This document shows positions 1 to 3,945 of a DNA stretch of 6,573 nt, in pieces (the first letter of the stretch is position 1; the number at the start of each line of letters is the position of its first letter). The position numbers and the translations under genes were made by a program. The stretch spans positions 1 to 6,573 of the forward strand of contig JAJYQZ010000086.1 in assembly GCA_021794335.1 (NCBI GenBank), in the 5' to 3' direction. Below the pieces are notes generated by a model that saw nothing but the letters and a program-made list of their open reading frames with translations, was not told where the DNA came from and did not search any database. The stretch comes from a bacterium. Its GTDB lineage: Bacteria; SZUA-79; Acidulodesulfobacterales; Acidulodesulfobacteraceae.

Positions 1-149
1 TCAAAATGCGCGCCGATAAAAATGTTCGCGGTATGTTTTAATATAACTTCATTATCATTAGTTAACAATTCATGGTTAATTTCCGATTCTATCAAACCTT
101 CTTTAAAAAATGCCAGGCCGGGCAGATATTCTATGCCAAACAGTTTCAT
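1..149 (-). CDS. Unrecognised protein, 5' part only (runs off the window)
   Basis: Reading leftwards from an ATG at 149-147, 49 sense codons stay open to the window edge. The peptide starts MKLFGIEYLPGLAFF and its last visible residues are NIFIGAHF. The composition is that of a soluble protein with no signal peptide or membrane segment, and I do not recognise the family. It follows the TetR gene in the same direction after an 86-bp gap, so cotranscription is plausible. Two things weaken the start. No Shine-Dalgarno-like purine run lies at the usual distance upstream. In addition, a protein-like reading frame without a start codon occupies the gap and ends in a TGA that overlaps this ATG (ATGA). 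The true start could be elsewhere, or this could be a decayed gene. Function unknown. Confidence 0.45.
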   Translation of the reverse strand, partial: MKLFGIEYLPGLAFFKEGLIESEINHELLTNDNEVILKHTANIFIGAHF

Positions 150-235
150 AAAAAATAATGTTGATATGACGATATATATTCTTTTAATTCTTCTTTAGGT
201 TTTTCAAAATTACCTTTCGTTTTATTATATTTTTA

Positions 236-847
236 TTATATTTGTTGTAATTGCAACGACCTGATATAATTTTTTAGGGTATCGAAACATTTCCTTAATA
301 CTTCTTCGCTGTGTTTTGATTTGGAAAGCATAACACAGCCTTCCACTCCGGCTATTATAAAATTGCTAATGTTAGCTACATCAGCATTTTTGCCGATAAT
401 CCCCTTTTCCTTAACCTTAAGCAATGTTTTTTCAAGGTGTGTATGCCATAAACCAAGAACCTCGTCAGTCAATTTTGCAAGATATATATCTTTTGTAGAT
501 AATTCAAGTATCAGGTTGCCAAGGGGACAGCCAGTTTTTGACAAATCTCCGCTATTTTTTTCATAAAGTTCATCTATGACGGCAATAATATTTTCCAAGG
601 GATTTTCCCCGCCATATAGTTTGTTCCACGTATGCTTCCATAATTCGTTATAGAAGGGCTTTATTGCCTCTTCTATGACTGCGGCGGCAACATCTTTTTT
701 AGAGTCGAAATAGTGGTAAATTAAACCCTTGGTGGCGTTTATCTTATCGGTAATATCCTTAATGGACGTGCCTTCGTAACCTTTTGTGAGCATAAGCTCT
801 AAGGTCGCATCAATTATCTCTTTTCTTTTAATCTCATTTTTTTTCAT
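236..847 (-). CDS. TetR/AcrR-family transcriptional regulator
   Basis: Predicted 203-residue DNA-binding repressor of normal length for TetR proteins. The N-terminal helix-turn-helix is clear: RKEIIDATLELMLTKGYEGT (residues 8-27), then IKDITDKINATKGLIYHYF (29-47), with the recognition helix around 38-47 and the typical FDSKKDV follow-on. The C-terminal ligand and dimer domain contains TGCPLGNLILEL (105-116). This Cys-x-x-x-x-L-x-x-E pattern resembles, from memory, the region around the reactive cysteine of NemR and the equivalent segment of AcuR/LmrA-like regulators. Cysteines are at 107, 171 and 187. The protein ends with tandem stop codons (TAATAA). The ATG at 847 gives the usual short lead before the helix-turn-helix, although its ribosome site is weak: the nearest AAAAGG is 17 bases away. 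A consensus promoter and a 24-bp palindrome about 200 bp upstream point to autorepression. The inducer cannot be read from the sequence. The family call is firm; the subfamily is a guess. Confidence 0.93.
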   Translation of the reverse strand: MKKNEIKRKEIIDATLELMLTKGYEGTSIKDITDKINATKGLIYHYFDSKKDVAAAVIEEAIKPFYNELWKHTWNKLYGGENPLENIIAVIDELYEKNSGDLSKTGCPLGNLILELSTKDIYLAKLTDEVLGLWHTHLEKTLLKVKEKGIIGKNADVANISNFIIAGVEGCVMLSKSKHSEEVLRKCFDTLKNYIRSLQLQQI

Positions 848-1028
848 TTTTTTAATAAATCGAACCTTTTCAATGAAAGGATAAAATTTTTATATTATTT
901 CTTTTGATATGGATTTGCCTTCAAAATTCCTTTTAAACGAACAAGAAAGCAATGCTTCAAGTAATTCTATTATTTGACCCTTGTTTAAAGATTAAATTGA
1001 TTTTAATTGAAATTTTATATGACTCAAT

Positions 1029-1052
1029 TACATACTAAACGATTAGTATGTA
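1029..1052. promoter_or_regulatory. 24-bp palindromic operator, probably bound by the TetR protein
   Basis: Perfect inverted repeat: left arm TACATACTAA, 4-base centre ACGA, right arm TTAGTATGTA. Its length, symmetry and ATACTAA-like core are typical of TetR-family operators. It begins three bases beyond the -10 box of the TetR promoter and covers the predicted start site (about 1048), which is where a repressor would block initiation. That TetR is the protein that binds it is inferred from position. It lies 312 bp from the receptor start, so direct control of the receptor is possible but not shown. Confidence 0.8.
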
Positions 1053-1054
1053 TA

Positions 1055-1083
1055 ATTATACAATAATATAAAATTAATGTCAA
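1055..1083 (-). promoter_or_regulatory. Perfect-consensus sigma70-type promoter for the TetR gene
   Basis: On the minus strand, TTGACA (1083-1078) is followed by exactly 17 bases and then TATAAT (1060-1055). Both hexamers match the housekeeping consensus at all six positions with the optimal spacing. Transcription would start near 1048 and run left into the TetR gene, giving a leader of about 200 nt. Such a strong core promoter makes sense if it is held down by a repressor, and the 24-bp palindrome overlaps the predicted start. The region is AT-rich, so a chance TATAAT would be unremarkable; the perfect -35 at perfect spacing would not. Confidence 0.8.
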
Positions 1084-1107
1084 GTTGCTGAAACAGTTGC
1101 TGAAACA
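1084..1107. repeat. Perfect 12-bp tandem duplication
   Basis: GTTGCTGAAACA occurs twice head to tail (1084-1095 and 1096-1107). The first copy directly abuts the -35 hexamer of the TetR promoter (1078-1083), so the duplication sits where upstream promoter contacts or an activator site would lie. It may be simple replication slippage; no function is demonstrated. Confidence 0.85.
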
Positions 1108-1140
1108 ATAAAGCACTTCTTGAGTGGTTAGCATTAAAAA

Positions 1141-1231
1141 ATAACATAAATAATACAGAAATGTAACAAAATTTAACATAAATATCATAAAAATGTAACA
1201 AAATTTAACATAAATATCATAAAAATGTAAC
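1141..1231. repeat. 32-bp-period tandem repeat with operator-like dyads, about 2.8 copies
   Basis: Two perfect adjacent 32-bp copies start at 1161 and 1193. A partial third copy (ATGTAAC) starts at 1225, and a degenerate partial copy lies to the left from about 1141. Anchor words keep exact phase: ATGTAAC at 1161, 1193 and 1225; (A/T)TAACAT at 1141, 1173 and 1205. Within each full unit, ATGTAAC and TTAACAT are separated by 5 bases and form an imperfect 19-bp dyad (5 of 7 arm positions are complementary). A 32-bp period is close to three helical turns, so proteins bound at each dyad would lie on one DNA face. This could be a regulator-binding array upstream of the receptor, or a neutral AT-rich minisatellite. 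Confidence 0.85.
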
Positions 1232-1300
1232 ATTAGTTAGATATAATTGATAACAGCTTATATGAAAATTCTTACAATTTAAGTACATATTTATTTAATA

Positions 1301-1328
1301 TTTATTTAATTAAATTTAATTAAATAAA
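1301..1328. repeat. Perfect 28-bp A/T-only palindrome before the receptor gene
   Basis: The 14-base left arm TTTATTTAATTAAA is followed with no spacer by its exact reverse complement. An extra direct copy of part of the arm (ATTTATTTAAT) lies just to the left. It ends 26 bp before the AGGAGG ribosome site of the receptor. It could be a regulator site, a promoter-proximal flexible element or a weak leader hairpin. Because it contains only A and T in a very AT-rich stretch, chance symmetry is more likely than for a mixed-base palindrome. Confidence 0.6.
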
Positions 1329-1354
1329 CGAGTTATTAAAAATGAATCTTAATT

Positions 1355-1360
1355 AGGAGG
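1355..1360 (+). promoter_or_regulatory. Ribosome binding site of the receptor gene
   Basis: A full-consensus AGGAGG lies 4 bases before the ATG at 1365 and 7 bases before an in-frame TTG at 1368. The ATG is the more usual codon, but the spacing to the TTG is closer to optimal, so the protein could start one residue later. Confidence 0.85.
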
Positions 1361-1364
1361 ATTT

Positions 1365-3107
1365 ATGTTGAACAAAAAACGAAGTTATTTATTAACCGCC
1401 GTTTCGGTTCTTGTTTTTATGACGGTTATTTTAATCGCAATTTTCTTTATTGGAATACGATATTCTTATGCTGCAGGTTCAAATACTCCGGTTTACTTAG
1501 GCGAAGTAAGTTCATCTGCAATTTCAAAGCTGTTGTCAAACGAAAGAAAGTCATTAAAAAAATTAAGCGGAAAATTTACGAAAAAACATATTTTCAAATC
1601 TACGCAACCGGAACATTTTATAAGTAAAAAACAAATACAATCGGTTGCCTCTATTGGCGGAGGCGCAGCAAACGCACTATCTATGTCGCCCGGCATTACA
1701 GTTAATGCGGTTAGCGGGAGCGCCGGCGGGGCAATGGGCAGAGATTCAATTAATATTAACGGCGTAAAAGGATCCTATCCATGGAGAGGCGGGCAGGATC
1801 TTGACAATAATGCGATAAGTTTTTTATTTGACGGAATACCTATGATGTATTTAGGTGCAAGTTACGATGCTCATTTCGATACGATGGAACTACCTTTCGC
1901 TAATTTTTTTCAGGGTATTAACGTTATAGACGGTCAGGGAAATCCAAACGACAGGTGGTTTGACAGTTTAGGTGGGACAGTTAACTTTATACCGGTTCAA
2001 CCTACTACAAACATGTACAATAAAGTAAATATGTCTTACGGCAGTTACGATACTTACAGTTTTGACGACGAGTTTTCCACTGGACTGCATGACGGATGGG
2101 GTGCCGTTATGGCGGCAGGATATACTCATACGGATACTTTTTTAAATACAAATTGGAATGCTCCTGACCATGATGAGGCATTTTACGGAAAATTAGTAAA
2201 ATTATTTAATGGAAATTCATTTAGTTTAGGCGCTTATTTAGTTAGATATAAAGATTATGCGTTTTCCGAAGGAACGCCGGTATATCCGATTTCCGGAGTT
2301 AATACAGTGGGATTCGGGGTTCCGAATGCTCCATTATATAGCCAACAAACATCAGGCTTTTATTCCACGTTGAGTCAATACAATTGGGACAAATACGTTA
2401 CAAATAACGTTGATTTATTGTATTCCAAATTAAATTTACATTTAATGCAAAATTTAGGTTTTCACAGTATGATATGGTATATGCATGCAGATAGATTTCA
2501 CTACATGCTTGACCATTATGGAGATACGGCGGAAGGATTAGGGGCAGGGATTGGAATGGCAGAAGAATATTATGCCGTTCCTACAAATATTTTAGGTGAA
2601 AAATTATCTTTTGATTATCATTTATTCAAAAATAATATAAAATTAGGAGAGTATTATATTTGGAGCACAATGTCAGACCTTTATGACGGTTCGGAAGGTC
2701 AAACCGTTGCGCCGTTTTATCCCAACAATACTCTGGATTACGGTGCTTTTAATGCAGATTTAAAGTATTCATCAATATATATACAGGATGCTGTAAAACC
2801 CATTAAAAGTTTAACTATTACACCCGCTTTAGATTATGTAGGATTTCAAAATCAGTATATAAATGATGCGGCTTTAATTTATTATCCTAATTATATAAAT
2901 GGTCCGGAACATTATGATAATTCTTCATTTACCCCCACTGAAATTAAAAATTATTATGAAATTGAGCCGTCTCTCGGTTTAAACTATGCAATTAATAAAA
3001 ATATTTCACTGTTCGGCAACTGGTCTGTTGCGTATCAAAATCCTGTCGACAGAAGTTTTCAGCCGCAATATCACACAGGTACTAAACCTGTAGGGCGGAA
3101 AGTTTAG
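1365..3107 (+). CDS. TonB-dependent outer-membrane receptor, N-terminal 577 residues plus frameshifted tail
   Basis: N-terminal part of a receptor that should take up a substrate across the outer membrane using TonB energy. A signal peptide covers residues 1-37: basic MLNKKR, a long hydrophobic core, and probable cleavage at SYA/AGS. A possible TonB-box region follows (TPVYLGEV, 41-48), then a basic linker (about 52-80). The plug domain is at about 83-215, with GGGAANALSMSPGITV (98-113), RDSININGVKG (126-136), FLFDGIPM (153-160), FFQGINVIDGQGNP (181-194) and GGTVNFIPVQP (203-213). After that come barrel strands rich in Tyr, Asn and Asp. The frame ends at a TAG (3105-3107) directly after GTKPVGRKV. 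The next barrel strand resumes in the -1 frame, so only about 70 percent of the receptor is encoded before the break. The family is clear. The substrate is unknown: no siderophore- or cobalamin-specific signature is visible. Confidence 0.9.
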   Translation: MLNKKRSYLLTAVSVLVFMTVILIAIFFIGIRYSYAAGSNTPVYLGEVSSSAISKLLSNERKSLKKLSGKFTKKHIFKSTQPEHFISKKQIQSVASIGGGAANALSMSPGITVNAVSGSAGGAMGRDSININGVKGSYPWRGGQDLDNNAISFLFDGIPMMYLGASYDAHFDTMELPFANFFQGINVIDGQGNPNDRWFDSLGGTVNFIPVQPTTNMYNKVNMSYGSYDTYSFDDEFSTGLHDGWGAVMAAGYTHTDTFLNTNWNAPDHDEAFYGKLVKLFNGNSFSLGAYLVRYKDYAFSEGTPVYPISGVNTVGFGVPNAPLYSQQTSGFYSTLSQYNWDKYVTNNVDLLYSKLNLHLMQNLGFHSMIWYMHADRFHYMLDHYGDTAEGLGAGIGMAEEYYAVPTNILGEKLSFDYHLFKNNIKLGEYYIWSTMSDLYDGSEGQTVAPFYPNNTLDYGAFNADLKYSSIYIQDAVKPIKSLTITPALDYVGFQNQYINDAALIYYPNYINGPEHYDNSSFTPTEIKNYYEIEPSLGLNYAINKNISLFGNWSVAYQNPVDRSFQPQYHTGTKPVGRKV

Positions 3108-3823
3108 AAGCAGGAATTAGATTTTTAATAAGAAAAAGTAATTATTTTCGCGATTTTGTTTTAAATGCGAACTATTTTCAAACGATTTTTAGCAATGAAA
3201 ATATTTCAAATGCAGTATCTACGGTTAATGCGGGATTTATATATTACAGTGCCCTAGCCAAAAATTTAGATAGGGGGTTAAATTTAGATATAGCCGATAA
3301 TCCGGTCAATAGACTGCATGTTTTTGCAAATATATCTTTTAACGATTCGCATATAATAAGTTATTCTTCTGCAGGAACGAGTTATAATAATTATCCTGAT
3401 CCAAATACCCCATATACTACTTTTAGCGCAGGCACATATTATAATTTACCGTTAAATGATAATAATTATAGATTCAAATTGTGGGATAATTATGTTGGTT
3501 CTCAATATATATGGAGTTATGCATATGGATCGGGGGAACCGACAAATACCTCTATGCCAGCTTATAATTTAGTGAACGCATCAATCGGATTAAAAACAAA
3601 AGTATTAAATAATTTTATGCCCGGGACAAAATCTGCAACAATAACTTTGTCGGTTTACAATTTATTCAATACACAATATAACGCAATGGAGACTTTTAAT
3701 GCCGGTGGAAGCGGAGCTAATATTTACAACTATTATACAACTCCCGCAGTTACCGGTCCAATGTTACAAGCTTGGCAGGGTGCCCCGCGCGAAATTTTCT
3801 TAAGCGCAAGCTTGAAGTTCTAA
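3095..3823 (+). pseudogene. C-terminal part of the same TonB-dependent receptor, displaced by a frameshift
   Basis: This frame is open without a stop from 3086 to the TAA at 3821-3823 and encodes the missing end of the barrel. The join reads GTKPVG then ESLEAGIRF, the usual receptor strand that begins 'PE..xxEaGxRy'. Later landmarks are FANISFNDSHI, the conserved SVYNLFNTQYNA segment, and the end GAPREIFLSASLKF, with the terminal Phe typical of outer-membrane barrels. No start codon or ribosome site supports separate translation of the whole piece; an internal TTG or GTG near 3479-3482 would give only the last 114 residues. One extra base in the G run at 3093-3095 (GGG to GGGG) would unite both parts into an 819-residue protein, a normal length. 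It could be a sequencing error, a real mutation or phase variation. No classic slippery heptamer is present. Confidence 0.85.
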
Positions 3824-3865
3824 ACTGGCTTTATCTCTATCCTCTCTCTATAGCAGTTAAAGCAA

Positions 3866-3904
3866 ATATATGCGGGGAGTCTTGTAAAGATTTTCCGCAT
3901 ATAT
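3866..3904 (+). terminator. Long hairpin between receptor and phosphoesterase genes (terminator, attenuator or stabiliser)
   Basis: ATATATGCGG (3866-3875) pairs with CCGCATATAT (3895-3904). Inside it, GGAGTCTT (3876-3883) pairs with AAGATTTT (3887-3894) through three G.U wobbles, leaving a GTA loop. The result is an 18-bp uninterrupted stem in plus-strand RNA. The wobble pairs would be A-C mismatches in the opposite transcript, so if selected it acts on the rightward mRNA. Only a short, interrupted T run follows (TTTAT), so it is not a textbook terminator. It may permit partial readthrough from the receptor into the next gene or protect a processed mRNA end. Confidence 0.55.
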
Positions 3905-3932
3905 ATTTATAAAAATAAATTTATCGGTTGTC

Positions 3933-3938
3933 AGGAGA
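3933..3938 (+). promoter_or_regulatory. Ribosome binding site of the propeller-phosphoesterase gene
   Basis: AGGAGA lies 7 bases before the ATG at 3946. This well-placed site favours that start over the in-frame ATG at 4000 (residue 19), although the latter would give a more compact signal peptide. No clear promoter is seen in the 122-bp gap after the receptor gene. Confidence 0.8.
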
Positions 3939-3945
3939 ATTAAAT

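Larger units (their letters stand above)
848..1364. other. 517-bp divergent intergenic region
   Basis: This stretch separates the divergent TetR and receptor genes. It holds the TetR promoter, the 24-bp operator, the 12-bp duplication, the 32-bp repeats and the 28-bp palindrome listed separately. No intact gene is visible. On the minus strand at 892-991, a 33-codon frame without a start codon reads like protein (it includes IIELLEALLSCSF), in phase with the TetR gene but separated from it by a stop. It may be a gene remnant or chance. I find no convincing plus-strand promoter for the receptor. The best candidates are a TATAAT at 1242-1247 without a good -35, and a TTGAGT/TAACAT pair around 1112-1145. 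Confidence 0.6.

Noticed and set aside
321..566. 81-codon plus-strand frame opposite the TetR gene
   Set aside because: It lies entirely inside the well-supported TetR coding region on the other strand and shows no family features.
892..991. Small gene upstream of TetR on the minus strand
   Set aside because: The 33-codon frame has no ATG, GTG or well-placed TTG start and no ribosome site. At most it is a remnant.
1141..1231. CRISPR array or plasmid iterons
   Set aside because: The repeat units are directly adjacent with no unique spacers, and there are fewer than three copies. No replication initiator or cas gene is nearby.
1024..1233. 69-codon minus-strand frame, hydrophobic and rich in Phe, Tyr and Leu
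   Set aside because: Its sequence simply reads through the 32-bp AT-rich tandem repeat and the TetR promoter and operator. The repeating peptide pattern comes from the DNA repeat, and it lacks a good ribosome site.
1236..1254. Possible Fur box before the receptor (GTTAGATATAATTGATAAC)
   Set aside because: Only 11 of 19 positions match the Fur consensus as I recall it, which is weak in such AT-rich DNA, and no promoter is firmly placed beside it.
3086..3107. Programmed -1 ribosomal frameshift in the receptor gene
   Set aside because: No X-XXY-YYZ slippery heptamer is present around the join and no obvious downstream pseudoknot was seen. A lost G in GGG(G) explains the break more simply.
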